From Bacteroidales bacterium (lineage in GTDB: Bacteria > Bacteroidota > Bacteroidia > Bacteroidales > Muribaculaceae), in assembly GCA_004552485.1 (NCBI GenBank), contig SFOH01000026.1, positions 1-28,406 of the forward strand: a DNA stretch of 28,406 bases, given 5' to 3'. Position numbers and translations under genes: made by a program. The notes beneath the pieces were generated by a model. That model searched no databases. It was not told where the DNA came from and worked only from the letters and a program-made list of their open reading frames with translations. Numbering within the stretch: position 1 is the stretch's first letter; every line of letters starts with the position of its first letter. Below are positions 6,887 to 15,005 of the stretch, piece by piece.

Positions 6887-6972
6887 TGTGTGTGGGGGGA
6901 TGTGGGTGCGGGATGCCTGCGAGGGGCGGCCGGAGAAGCCGCAAGAGGGGGCGGGGTGCCCGCGGAGGGGGA

Positions 6973-9027
6973 TCAGAGCTTGGAGTCGAGGAGCTTGATT
7001 TTGTCCTCGAGGGCGGTGATGTCGGCGCGGAGGCGCTCGATCTTGCGCTCAAACTCCTGCACGAGGCTGTTGCCGGATTTGGATTTGGCGGTGAGGAAGC
7101 CGAGGTTGTTCTCGTAGGTGCGGAGTTCGGCACGGCGGGTCTCAAGGAGGCGCAGCTGGCGCTCGCGTTCGCGCATGAGGCGGGAGTCGTCGCCGTCCAT
7201 GGCGGCTACGTTCTCCTCGAAGCGGGCCTGGCGGCGGCCGCGTTCGGCGATGTCAAACTTGGCGCGGATCTCGTTGATGCGGTTGCGGAAGGCTTCGTAG
7301 ACTTTGTCTTTCTCGCGGAAGGGGACGTGGCCGATCGACTTCCAGCGTTCCTGGAGGTCGGCGATGAGGCTCTGCACTTCGGTGCGGGGCATGTCGTCGG
7401 TGGCTTTGTCGAGTTCTTTGATGAGGTCGCGTTTGGCCTGGAGGTTGGCCTGCTCGGTGGCGCGGACGCTGCCGGTGGCGGCTTTCTTCTGCTCGAAGAA
7501 GTAGTCGCAGGCGGCCTGGAAGCGTGCCCAGATGGCGTCGGAGTATTTCTTGGCGACGGCGCCGATGGTCTTCCACTCTTTCTGGAGGGCGACGAGTTCG
7601 TCGGTGGTCTTCTTCCAATCGGTGCTGTCTTTGAGGGCTTCGGCTTTTTCGACGAGGGCGGTCTTCTTGGCCAAGTTGGCGGCGAGTTCTTCTTTGACGC
7701 TCTTGAAGTAGGCGGCCTTGAGGGCGAAGAAGGTGTCGCAGGTGGCGCGGAAGCGGTTGAAGAGGGCATTGTTCATCTTGCGCGAGGCATAGCCGAACTT
7801 CTTCCAGTCTTCCTGGGCCTGTTTGATGGTTTCGGTCATCTTGTCCCAAGCGTTGAAGCTCTTGAGGGAGGCGAAGTCGAGGGCTTCGACGCGCTCGCAG
7901 ATGGCGGTCTTGCCGGCTTCGTTCTCGGCCTCGCGGGCTTTGCGCTCTTCGAAGTAGGTCTGGTAGCGGCGGTTGATTTCCTGGCTGGCGTCTTTGAAGC
8001 GCGTCCAGATTTCGTCGCGCAGCTCTTTGGCGACGGGGCCTATCTCGCGCCATTTGTTGTGGAGCTCCTGGAGGCGGCGGAAGGCGGTGATGACGTCTTT
8101 CTCGTCGGCGAGGGCTACGGCGCTGGTGATGATGAGCTCTTTCTGCTCGAGGTTTTTCTTGAAGTCGTAGTCGCGGAGCTCTTTATTGATTTTGAGGTTG
8201 TCGGAGAACTGCTCGCGGGCGTCCTGAAAGCGTTTCCAGACGGCTGTCTCCTCGGTGGCTGGCACTTCGCCGAGGGCGTTGAACTCGTCCTGGAGCTCGC
8301 GGTAGCGGGGGAAGGTGCGGTTGACGTTGTCGGTGTCGCCGGCGAGGACGAGGATTTCGGCGATGATTGCGTTCTTGCGGTCGAGGTTGGCCTGCTTCTG
8401 CGCCTCGACTTCGGCGGCGTATGCGGCTTTCTTCTCCTTGATATTGTTGAGGATAGCTTTAAACTCTTTCTCTTCGGCCGACTCTTCGGCGGGGGCGGGC
8501 TCAGCGGCAGGAGCCTCAGCGGCGGCAGGAGCCTCAGCGGGAGCAGCCTCGGCGGCGGGCTCGGCGGCCGGTGCGGCTTCGGCAGCCGGAGCCTCGGCGG
8601 GTTTGGTGAGGCGGGCGAAGTGCTGACGCAGCGAGGCTACGGCCTCACGCGAGATTTCGGCGGCGGGGAGCGCCTCGAGCATGCGTGCGGCCTCCATGAG
8701 CTCGTCGAGCGACTGAGCGTGGGCGGCGGCTTTCATGGCGGCGGCATCGGCAGCCTCGACGACAGGCTTCTCGGCGGGCTTTTCGGCAGATGCCTCGGCG
8801 GCGGGTGCGGCAGCCTCGGGCTCGGCAGCGGGAGCTTCTTCGGCCTTGGGCTCGGCGGGAGCAGTGGCTACGGGAGCGGCCTCGGCGGCGGGAGCCTCGG
8901 CGGGTGTTTCTTTTGCAGGTTCAGCGGCAACAGCGGCAGGGGCGGCCTCCGATGCTGCCTGGACGGGTGAGGGTTGTACGGCGGCCTTATTTTCCTCGGC
9001 GCCAACAACAGAGTCTTGCATATCCAT
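6973..9027 (-). CDS. DUF349 repeat protein with Ala/Pro/Glu-rich N-terminus
   Basis: A 684-residue protein. Residues 1 to about 190 are low-complexity Ala, Pro and Glu, interrupted at about 90-150 by a short helical segment (SLDELMEAARMLEALP). Five DUF349 repeats follow, each recognisable by a W or similar aromatic, then IG.V and an RF motif: FNALGEVPATEE, WREIGPVAKE, WKKFGYASRK, WKTIGAVAKK and WKSIGHVPFR. The last 70 residues are a charged coiled coil ending KIKLLDSKL. There is no signal peptide, so it is probably cytoplasmic. Proteins with this architecture are widespread in Bacteroidota and their function is not established. It has its own promoter with both boxes and a leader of about 100 bases. 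The long open frame on the opposite strand is a codon-bias shadow. Confidence 0.88.
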   Translation of the reverse strand: MDMQDSVVGAEENKAAVQPSPVQAASEAAPAAVAAEPAKETPAEAPAAEAAPVATAPAEPKAEEAPAAEPEAAAPAAEASAEKPAEKPVVEAADAAAMKAAAHAQSLDELMEAARMLEALPAAEISREAVASLRQHFARLTKPAEAPAAEAAPAAEPAAEAAPAEAPAAAEAPAAEPAPAEESAEEKEFKAILNNIKEKKAAYAAEVEAQKQANLDRKNAIIAEILVLAGDTDNVNRTFPRYRELQDEFNALGEVPATEETAVWKRFQDAREQFSDNLKINKELRDYDFKKNLEQKELIITSAVALADEKDVITAFRRLQELHNKWREIGPVAKELRDEIWTRFKDASQEINRRYQTYFEERKAREAENEAGKTAICERVEALDFASLKSFNAWDKMTETIKQAQEDWKKFGYASRKMNNALFNRFRATCDTFFALKAAYFKSVKEELAANLAKKTALVEKAEALKDSTDWKKTTDELVALQKEWKTIGAVAKKYSDAIWARFQAACDYFFEQKKAATGSVRATEQANLQAKRDLIKELDKATDDMPRTEVQSLIADLQERWKSIGHVPFREKDKVYEAFRNRINEIRAKFDIAERGRRQARFEENVAAMDGDDSRLMRERERQLRLLETRRAELRTYENNLGFLTAKSKSGNSLVQEFERKIERLRADITALEDKIKLLDSKL

Positions 9028-9140
9028 TTAGTTTTGAGTTAAAGATTTAAGAGACCCCGACAAGGGGGCGGAACAAAATATGACAGGCCACGGCGGTGCC
9101 ATTCTGAAGCAGCACGCCGCGGGGGGTCACTCATTGCCGC

Positions 9141-9172
9141 CAAAGTTAGTAAATTTTTTTTATCCCCGCAAA
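9141..9172 (-). promoter_or_regulatory. Promoter of the DUF349 gene
   Basis: On the minus strand TTTG (9169-9172) and TAACTTTG (9141-9148) are 20 bp apart, a textbook Bacteroidota promoter. The transcript would have a leader of about 105 bases before the ATG at 9027. Confidence 0.65.
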
Positions 9173-9216
9173 CATTTGACAATTATATTTTTATATAATT
9201 TCCCAAATGACATCCC

Positions 9217-9261
9217 AATTGGACTAATTGGACTAATTGGACTAATTGGACTAATTGGACT
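9217..9261. repeat. Five perfect tandem copies of a 9-bp unit
   Basis: AATTGGACT is repeated five times without error at 9217, 9226, 9235, 9244 and 9253. It lies in a 416-base intergenic region between the divergent DUF349 and rnz genes. Such arrays change copy number by slippage. It is upstream of both promoters, so an effect on spacing or DNA bending is possible but unproven. Outside this repeat and the two promoter regions I see nothing else in 9028-9443. Confidence 0.9.
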
Positions 9262-9363
9262 AAAGGGAGAGAGGAAAAGCCCGGCGCGCTCTCCACTCCC
9301 GCGGCAGGCCCCACAAAAAGCCAATTTGCCGCTGTCGGCGTAACCGGATAGGCGACCCGCTTA

Positions 9364-9439
9364 TCGGCAAGAAACTATATGCACTCGGCAAATTTGTAGT
9401 CATATTTTTGCCGATATCGGCAAAAATTGACTAACTTTG
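9364..9439 (+). promoter_or_regulatory. Promoter of rnz with a palindromic operator-like site
   Basis: TTTG at 9407-9410 and TAACTTTG at 9432-9439 form a promoter with a 21-bp spacer, directly ahead of the ATG at 9444, so the leader is extremely short or absent. Bases 9405-9426 are a perfect 22-bp palindrome (arm TTTTTGCCGAT) overlapping the -33 box. Two more half-sites TCGGCAA lie upstream at 9364 and 9385; with the one in the palindrome (9417) they are spaced 21 and 32 bp, close to whole helical turns. This looks like a repressor-binding region. Confidence 0.5.
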
Positions 9440-9443
9440 TGGT

Positions 9444-10358
9444 ATGAATGAATTCTGCGTACATATTCTGGGCTGCGGCTCGGCCATGCCGACCACACGC
9501 CACATGCCCTCTTGTCAGGCCATCGAGTACCGCGAGAAGGTGATGATCATGGACTGCGGCGAGGGCGCTCAGCTGTCGCTGCGCCGCGCCGGCATCAAAT
9601 TCTCGCGCATCGCCCACGTCTTCATCAGCCATCTCCACGGCGACCACGTCCTGGGGCTGCCCGGCCTGCTCTCCACGCTGGCCATGCACGACCTGGGCAA
9701 CACGGTCCATGTCCACATCTTCGAGGAGGGCGCGCGCCTTATGCAGGATATTCTCGACGTGATGTGCCACGGTTCGGCCATCAACGTGGCCTGGGACATC
9801 GTCAGCCCCGAGGGCGGCGTTGTCTACGAGGACCGCTCCATCACGGTCACGGCCTTCCCGCTGCGCCACCGTGTGCCCTGCGTGGGATACCGCTTCCAGG
9901 AAAAGCCCAAGCTGCGCCATTTGCGCGGCGACATGGCCAAGTTCCTGGAGATTCCGGTGAGCCTGCTGCCCGACATCAAGGCCGGCGCCGACTTCGTCAC
10001 TCCCGACGGCCGCGTCATCCCCAACGACCGGCTGACCACGCCGGCCGACCACGCCGCCTCCTATGCCTATGCTTCGGACACGATGTTCTCGGAGGACGTC
10101 ATCCGCGCCGTCAGCGGCGTCGACGTGCTCTACCACGAGGCCACATACGCCCACGACCGCGCCGAGAAAGCCACCGTCTACGGCCACTCCACGGCCGCCC
10201 AGGCCGCCGAGGTGGCACGCCGCGCCGGAGCAGGCACGCTGCTCCTCGGCCACTACAGCAAGCGCTACGAGGACACGGCGATGCACCTGACCGACGCCCG
10301 CGAGATTTTCCCGAACACCATCGCCGTCAAGGAGGGTGATGTCATCGACATCCTATGA
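9444..10358 (+). CDS. rnz: Ribonuclease Z (tRNA 3'-processing endonuclease)
   Basis: A 304-residue metallo-beta-lactamase-fold protein of the usual length for bacterial RNase Z, which cuts precursor tRNA after the discriminator base and leaves a 3' end for CCA addition. The zinc motif HLHGDH is at residues 63-68, followed by the family signature VLGLPGLL. Further ligands fit YHEATY and the C-terminal GHYSKRY. The N-terminus (VHILGCGSAMPT) is also typical. It overlaps the following tadA by four bases (ATGA), so the two are co-translated, both acting on tRNA. The promoter carries the palindrome described at 9364-9439. Confidence 0.93.
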   Translation: MNEFCVHILGCGSAMPTTRHMPSCQAIEYREKVMIMDCGEGAQLSLRRAGIKFSRIAHVFISHLHGDHVLGLPGLLSTLAMHDLGNTVHVHIFEEGARLMQDILDVMCHGSAINVAWDIVSPEGGVVYEDRSITVTAFPLRHRVPCVGYRFQEKPKLRHLRGDMAKFLEIPVSLLPDIKAGADFVTPDGRVIPNDRLTTPADHAASYAYASDTMFSEDVIRAVSGVDVLYHEATYAHDRAEKATVYGHSTAAQAAEVARRAGAGTLLLGHYSKRYEDTAMHLTDAREIFPNTIAVKEGDVIDIL

Positions 10359-10828
10359 GTCAGCCTGTTATCCCCGCCGAGGAGATTCTTGCGGCCGACT
10401 TCCACTTCATGCGCATGGCCCTGAACGAGGCACGCCGCGCCGCCATGGAGGGCGAGGTGCCCGTGGGCGCCGTCATCACCGATGCCGACGGCCGCATCAT
10501 CGCCTCGGCCCACAACATGACGCAGGCGCTCAACGACGTCACCGCCCACGCCGAGATGCTGGCCGTCACCGCCGCCGCCTCGCACTTCGGCGCCAAATAT
10601 CTCACCGGCTGCACGCTCTACGTCACCGTCGAGCCCTGTCTGATGTGCGCCGGCGCCCTGGCCTGGAGCCAGATTTCGCGCATCGTCATCGGCGCCGACG
10701 ACGACAAGCGCGGCTACCGCGTGCAGACGTCGCGCAACCCCTTCCACCCGAAAACCGTCGTCCAATACGGCGTGATGGCCCCGGAGTGTGCCGCGCTCAT
10801 GGCCGAATTCTTCCGACAGCGGCGCTAA
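10355..10828 (+). CDS. tadA: tRNA-specific adenosine deaminase (A34 to inosine)
   Basis: A 157-residue cytidine-deaminase-fold enzyme. The catalytic zinc site is complete: His65-Ala-Glu67 (HAE) and PCLMC with Cys95 and Cys98, followed by GALAWSQISRIVIGA. TadA converts the wobble adenosine of tRNA-Arg(ACG) to inosine. Guanine deaminases and other nucleoside deaminases share the fold, but the length, the NEARRAAMEGEVPVGAV N-terminal region and the position directly behind rnz favour TadA. Its ATG overlaps the rnz stop, and lpxB starts 24 bases after its own stop, so the three are probably one operon. Confidence 0.88.
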   Translation: MSQPVIPAEEILAADFHFMRMALNEARRAAMEGEVPVGAVITDADGRIIASAHNMTQALNDVTAHAEMLAVTAAASHFGAKYLTGCTLYVTVEPCLMCAGALAWSQISRIVIGADDDKRGYRVQTSRNPFHPKTVVQYGVMAPECAALMAEFFRQRR

Positions 10829-10852
10829 CCGTCTAACAATGAACCGATTGCT

Positions 10853-11998
10853 ATGAAATATATGCTCATCGCCGGCGAGGCTTCCGGCGACATCCACGCC
10901 GCCCAGGTCATCCGCGAGCTGCGCCACCGCGACCGCAGCGCCTCGTTCATCTTCTTCGGCGGAGACATGATGGCCGAGGCCGCCGGCATCCGCCCCTTCG
11001 TCCACTACCGCGACATGGCCTACATGGGCTTCAGCGAGGTCATCCGCAACCTCGGCAAAATCAACGCCAACCTCAAGAGCGCGCGCCGTCTGCTGCGCAT
11101 GTGGGAGCCCGACGCCCTCATTCTCGTCGACTATCCTTCGTTCAATCTCAAGGTCGCCGCCGAGGCCAAAAAGCTCGGCATACCCGTTTTCTACTACATC
11201 TCGCCGAAGGTGTGGGCCTGGAAAGAGTGGCGCGTACCGACTCTGAAAAAGCTGGTGACGCGTATGTACTCCATCCTCCCCTTCGAGGTCGACTGGTACC
11301 GCAAAAACCATCAGTGGAACGTCAAATACGTGGGCAATCCGAGCGTCGAGGAGATGGAGCACGCCCTGCGCCATGCCCCTTCGCGCGCCGACTTCCTCAA
11401 GGAGCACAAGCTGCGCGACCGGCCCATAATCGCCCTCCTCCCCGGCTCGCGCCTGGGCGAAATCAAGAACAACCTGGAGATCATGAACAAGGCGGTGGAG
11501 CAGTTCCCGCAGTACCGCGGCGTGGTGGCCGGCGCCCCCGGCGTTGACCCGGAGTTCTACCGCGCCTATACGTCGCTGCCCGTCCTCCACGGCTGCACCA
11601 CCGACCTCCTCGCCAACGCCCGCGCCGCCATCGTCACCTCCGGCACGGCCACGCTCGAGACCGCCCTCGCCGGCGTGCCTCAGGTGGTCTGCTATCGCTC
11701 GAACGGCTCGAAGATTGCCTACAACGTGATGAAACGCGTGCTCAGCGTCGACCATGTCACCCTCCCCAACCTCATCACCGACAGCACGATCATCCCGGAG
11801 ATGCTGATGCACCAGTGCACGCCCGACGCCGTGGCCGAACAGCTCACGCCACTGCTGCGCGATACGCCCGCACGCCGCGCCATGCTCGAAGGCTACAAAC
11901 GCATGCGCGCCCTCCTCACCGACGCCTCCCCCTCGAAGGCCGTCGCCGACGACATCATCGCCACGCTCAAGCGCATTAAGCGTCATCTTGTTAAATAA
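10853..11998 (+). CDS. lpxB: Lipid-A-disaccharide synthase
   Basis: A 381-residue GT19 glycosyltransferase that joins UDP-2,3-diacylglucosamine and lipid X to form the lipid A disaccharide, at the inner face of the cytoplasmic membrane. The N-terminal signature GEASGD is at residues 8-13, and YMGFSEVIRNL, DYPSFN and FYYISPKVWAWK are also diagnostic. The C-terminal half has LLPGSRLGEI and TSGTATLETAL for sugar-nucleotide binding. The length is normal and no key segment is missing. It lies third in the rnz-tadA-lpxB run and ends near a hairpin at 12033-12076. Confidence 0.95.
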   Translation: MKYMLIAGEASGDIHAAQVIRELRHRDRSASFIFFGGDMMAEAAGIRPFVHYRDMAYMGFSEVIRNLGKINANLKSARRLLRMWEPDALILVDYPSFNLKVAAEAKKLGIPVFYYISPKVWAWKEWRVPTLKKLVTRMYSILPFEVDWYRKNHQWNVKYVGNPSVEEMEHALRHAPSRADFLKEHKLRDRPIIALLPGSRLGEIKNNLEIMNKAVEQFPQYRGVVAGAPGVDPEFYRAYTSLPVLHGCTTDLLANARAAIVTSGTATLETALAGVPQVVCYRSNGSKIAYNVMKRVLSVDHVTLPNLITDSTIIPEMLMHQCTPDAVAEQLTPLLRDTPARRAMLEGYKRMRALLTDASPSKAVADDIIATLKRIKRHLVK

Positions 11999-12032
11999 TG
12001 TTCGCGCGCAATATCGGCCGCTCTCTCACGTT

Positions 12033-12076
12033 ATTATATAAGCGTCGCGCCAACGCGCGGGCGCGTTTTATATAAT
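12033..12076 (+). terminator. Hairpin after lpxB, possible terminator
   Basis: ATTATATAA at 12033-12041 is repeated inverted at 12068-12076, and the GC-rich interior (CGCGCC with GGGCGCG) also pairs, followed by TTTTATATAAT. It could terminate the lpxB transcript or structure the 5' end of the next mRNA. The next ATG is only 11 bases beyond. Confidence 0.45.
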
Positions 12077-12086
12077 GTAAGACAAC

Positions 12087-13517
12087 ATGAAGATTCTCAG
12101 ATACTTTCTCCTCCTGATGGCGGCCGTGACGATGGCAGCGGGATTCACCGCCTGCATCAACGACGACATCTCGACTTCGCCCTCCGACCAGCCCACATTC
12201 TCCGTGGACACCCTCAAAATGGGCACGGTCTTCACCGAGGACGTCACCGTCACGCACAAGTTCACCGTCCGCAACCGCAACGATAAGGGCATAAATATCA
12301 GCGATATACGTCTCAGCGGCCCCAACGCCGACCTCTTCCGTCTCAATGTGGACGGACTCGCCGGCAAGACGTTCCAGAACGTGGAGATTCGCGCCAACGA
12401 CTCTATCTACGTATTTGTGGAAGCCACCCTCCCCGCCAATGGCGGCACGACGCCGCAGACGGTCAATGCTACGGTTGACTTCCTCACCAACGGCGTCACC
12501 AGCCACGTCGTCCTCCGCGCTGACGGCCAGGATGTTACGCGTCTGCGCGCACTCACCATAACCGAAGACACGCACCTCACCAAAGGTCGCCCCTATCAGA
12601 TTTTCGACTCCCTGGTGGTGGCCGAAGGCCGCACGCTCACCCTCGACCCCGGCGCCGACCTGCGCTTCCACGACGGCGCCACGTTCATTGTCCGCGGCAC
12701 GCTCATCTGCAACGGCACCCTCCGGGACCCCGTCAGCATCGCCGGCGACCGCACCGGCAACGTCATCACCGACATCACCTTCGACCTCATGTCGCGCCAG
12801 TGGAACGGCCTGCAGTTCACCGTCTCATCGCATGGCAACCGCATGGTTCACACACACTTGCGCAACACCTGGTACGGCGTGATTGTCAGCGGCGACGGCA
12901 AACCCTCGGCCGACGGCGCCCCCAAGCTGTGGCTGCAGAACACGCGCCTGCGCAACAGCGGCGACCTGGTGCTCGAGGTCTATGACGCCGACGTCCAGGC
13001 CTACGGCTGCGAGTTCGCCGAGGCCGCCAACGGCGTGGTGCGCCTCCAGGGCGGCTCGCACATCTTCAACCACTGCACCTTCGCCAACTACTACCTCTTC
13101 AGCGCCATCGGCGGCGCCGCGCTCACCCTCGAACACCTCTCGCCCGAGAACGATGCCGAGACCGGCACACCCTACACCAAAGCGCTGATTTCCAACAGCA
13201 TAATCTACGGCCTCGGCCCCGATATCTCCCCCGGCGACCTGCTCGGCACCGAAGTCACCCTCAACCACTGTCTGCTGCGCAGCAACGGCACCGACGACGA
13301 CAACTTCATCGCCTGCCTCTGGGACAAAGACCCGCTCTATTACACTGTGCGCGAGGACTATATCTTCGACTATCGCGTCAAGCCCGAGTCTCCGGCCATC
13401 GGCGCCGGCGACCCCGCGCTCACCCTGCCCGATGCCGCCGTCGACGCCTACGGCCTCACCCGCTCGACCACGGCGCCCACCCTCGGCGCCTACGTCTACC
13501 AGCCGCCGGTGGAGTGA
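12087..13517 (+). CDS. Lipoprotein with Ig-like domain and right-handed beta-helix
   Basis: A 476-residue exported lipoprotein: a hydrophobic signal (MKILRYFLLLMAAVTMAAGF) ends in TAC, giving a lipid-modified Cys23. Residues about 35-150 look like an ASPM/SPD-2/Hydin-type Ig-like domain (HKFTVRNRNDKGINISDIRL, ADLFRLNVDG). The rest is a repetitive, short-strand sequence with many Asn, Gly and Asp turns (GTLICNGTLRDPVSI, LQNTRLRNSGDL, FNHCTFANYYLF), typical of a right-handed parallel beta-helix. It is probably a surface or periplasmic protein, perhaps binding polysaccharide. No catalytic residues can be identified. It ends at a strong bidirectional terminator. Confidence 0.82.
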   Translation: MKILRYFLLLMAAVTMAAGFTACINDDISTSPSDQPTFSVDTLKMGTVFTEDVTVTHKFTVRNRNDKGINISDIRLSGPNADLFRLNVDGLAGKTFQNVEIRANDSIYVFVEATLPANGGTTPQTVNATVDFLTNGVTSHVVLRADGQDVTRLRALTITEDTHLTKGRPYQIFDSLVVAEGRTLTLDPGADLRFHDGATFIVRGTLICNGTLRDPVSIAGDRTGNVITDITFDLMSRQWNGLQFTVSSHGNRMVHTHLRNTWYGVIVSGDGKPSADGAPKLWLQNTRLRNSGDLVLEVYDADVQAYGCEFAEAANGVVRLQGGSHIFNHCTFANYYLFSAIGGAALTLEHLSPENDAETGTPYTKALISNSIIYGLGPDISPGDLLGTEVTLNHCLLRSNGTDDDNFIACLWDKDPLYYTVREDYIFDYRVKPESPAIGAGDPALTLPDAAVDAYGLTRSTTAPTLGAYVYQPPVE

Positions 13518-13532
13518 CACGTCATACCGCAC

Positions 13533-13582
13533 AAAAAAGCGAGATTCCCGAAAGCCTTGCGGCCCGGGAATCTCGCTTTTTT
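13533..13582. terminator. Strong bidirectional terminator
   Basis: A perfect 18-bp inverted repeat (13533-13550 with 13565-13582) has six A on one side and six T on the other, so it works in both directions between the convergent lipoprotein and Cys-rich genes. Confidence 0.92.
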
Positions 13583-13602
13583 CGTTGGAGGCTTACACCC
13601 GA

Positions 13603-13935
13603 TTACTTTTTCTTTTTGGGGTGCTTGCAGTGAACCTTGCAGTTCTTGCACTCGGTCTTGTAGCAGTCTTTCTGATTCTTGGCGCAGGCCTTACAGGTCT
13701 TGCATTTGGCCTTGTTGCAGCCGCGGGCCGAAGCGTCTTTGCACTCGTGATGGTTGGCGGCGGCGCACTGGGTGGCGTTGCCGTTGCACTGAACGTTCTT
13801 GACGGCTTTCTCGCACTTTTTGGTCTGAGGAGCCTCGCATTTAACGCCGTTGTGATTGCAGGTGGTCTTGGGGGCCTGGGCGCTAACGGTGAAAGCGGCC
13901 ATGGCGGCGACAAGGAGTATGGCTAATTTCTTCAT
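13603..13935 (-). CDS. Small exported Cys/Lys-rich protein of unknown function
   Basis: A 110-residue protein with a clear Sec signal peptide (MKKLAILLVAAMAAFTVSAQ). The mature 90 residues contain 14 cysteines (positions 26, 33, 41, 50, 57, 65, 73, 78, 81, 84, 91, 96, 99 and 103), an abundance of lysine and a tail HPKKKK. The core CKTCKAC and the CKNC pair suggest metal binding or a disulfide-packed fold in the periplasm or outside the cell. There is no lipobox. I recognise no family. It has its own promoter and a strong terminator and appears to be transcribed alone. A metallothionein-like role or a structural role are both possible. Confidence 0.75.
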   Translation of the reverse strand: MKKLAILLVAAMAAFTVSAQAPKTTCNHNGVKCEAPQTKKCEKAVKNVQCNGNATQCAAANHHECKDASARGCNKAKCKTCKACAKNQKDCYKTECKNCKVHCKHPKKKK

Positions 13936-13987
13936 AATTAGTTGATGAATTTTATTGAATGTGATTACTTATTACTGAATTTCGACG

Positions 13988-14019
13988 CAAAGATAGCACG
14001 AAAAGTTGATTTTTACAAA
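13988..14019 (-). promoter_or_regulatory. Promoter of the Cys-rich protein gene
   Basis: On the minus strand TTTG (14016-14019) and TATCTTTG (13988-13995) are 20 bp apart. The leader before the ATG at 13935 is about 45 bases. Confidence 0.65.
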
Positions 14020-14059
14020 TATCCGGCGGCAGTTCGTACTTAAAAAATCCAAAACAACG

Positions 14060-14872
14060 TCACTGCGGGCGCTTGCGCAGTTGCCAGAAGGCGACGGCCG
14101 AGGCGGCGGCCACGTTCAGCGAGTCGACGCCGTGGGCCATGGGGATGCGGCAGGTGATGTCCGTGGCCTCGATGACGTCGTTGGCCAGGCCGTCGCCCTC
14201 GGTGCCGAGGACAATCGCCAGGCGAGGCTCGGCCATGAGCGCGGGGTCGTCGAGGCTCACCGAGTCGTCGCGCAGAGCCATGGCCACGGTCTTGAAACCC
14301 AAGTCTTTAAGCGCATGAACGGGCCGGTCGAGCCATGTCCACGGCACGAGGAAGACGGTGCCCATCGACACGCGCACGGCGCGGCGGTTGAGCGGGTCGC
14401 AGCTCTGCGGCGTGAGCAGCACGGCGTCGATGCCGAGGGCGGCGGCACTGCGGAAGATGGCGCCGATGTTGGTGGTGTCGCAGACAGCGTCGAGGACGGC
14501 CACACGCGAGGCATTGCGGCAGAGGTCTTCGACCGTGGGCATGGGGCGCCGGCACATGGCACAGAGCACGCCGCGCGTCAGCCGGTAGCCGGTAAGCGTC
14601 TCGAGGACAGCGCGTTCGCCGGTGTAGACGGGCATACGGCCGGGGCAGCGGAGGAGGATGTCGGCGGCGTCACCGATGATATGGCGCGCCTCGCAGAGCA
14701 TCGACTCGGGCACGTAGCCGGCGTCCATGGCCACACGAATCACCTTGGGCGACTCGGCGATGAAGATGCCGCCGTCGCCGCCGTGCTGACGCAGCTGCGC
14801 CTCGGTGAGGCGGGCGTAGACGTCGACGCGCGGGTCGGCCGCTTCGGTTATGTTTATGATGTTAGCTTCCAT
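14060..14872 (-). CDS. SpoU/TrmH family RNA 2'-O-methyltransferase
   Basis: A 270-residue SPOUT-class methyltransferase that transfers methyl from S-adenosylmethionine to a ribose 2'-hydroxyl of tRNA or rRNA. The three SpoU motifs are in order: motif 1 TTNIGAIFRSA (133-143), motif 2 LGTEGDGL (222-229) and motif 3 IPMAHGVDSLNVAAA (243-257), which form the trefoil-knot cofactor site. An N-terminal domain of about 110 residues precedes them, as in rRNA-type members. I chose the ATG at 14872 because the longer frame upstream runs through the divergent promoters. The exact target nucleotide cannot be told from the sequence. Confidence 0.88.
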   Translation of the reverse strand: MEANIINITEAADPRVDVYARLTEAQLRQHGGDGGIFIAESPKVIRVAMDAGYVPESMLCEARHIIGDAADILLRCPGRMPVYTGERAVLETLTGYRLTRGVLCAMCRRPMPTVEDLCRNASRVAVLDAVCDTTNIGAIFRSAAALGIDAVLLTPQSCDPLNRRAVRVSMGTVFLVPWTWLDRPVHALKDLGFKTVAMALRDDSVSLDDPALMAEPRLAIVLGTEGDGLANDVIEATDITCRIPMAHGVDSLNVAAASAVAFWQLRKRPQ

Positions 14873-14881
14873 TTTCAACCG

Positions 14882-14919
14882 CAAAGATACGAAAAGTTTG
14901 GGAAAAATGTGTAAATTTG
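14882..14919. promoter_or_regulatory. Divergent -7 boxes for the methyltransferase and DUF4491 genes
   Basis: The minus strand carries TATCTTTG at 14882-14889, ten bases before the methyltransferase ATG. The plus strand carries TAAATTTG at 14912-14919, about 85 bases before the DUF4491 ATG. Neither has a clear -33 box at 20 bp. Confidence 0.45.
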
Positions 14920-15005
14920 TAGCGCAATACCGCTGTTCCGCGCCCCTCGCGCAGGCATTTCCGCACGCGCCCGGGCCGGACACCGCGAAAAAACATTGAC
15001 CCGTC

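Noticed and set aside
6892..8970. Open frame of 692 codons on the plus strand opposite the DUF349 gene
   Set aside because: It is a Gly/Val/Phe-rich shadow produced by the GC-rich codon use of the real minus-strand gene; it has no domain and no promoter.
9217..9261. Possible CRISPR array
   Set aside because: The 9-bp units are adjacent with no spacers; it is a simple tandem repeat, and no CRISPR array or cas gene is seen in the window.
9080..9343. ORF of 87 codons encoding a repeated GLI motif
   Set aside because: The repeat is just the translation of the 9-bp tandem array; there is no promoter or conserved sequence.
10265..11986. Open frame of 573 codons on the minus strand opposite tadA and lpxB
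   Set aside because: It crosses two well-identified genes in antisense and has only low-complexity His/Val/Gly-rich sequence.
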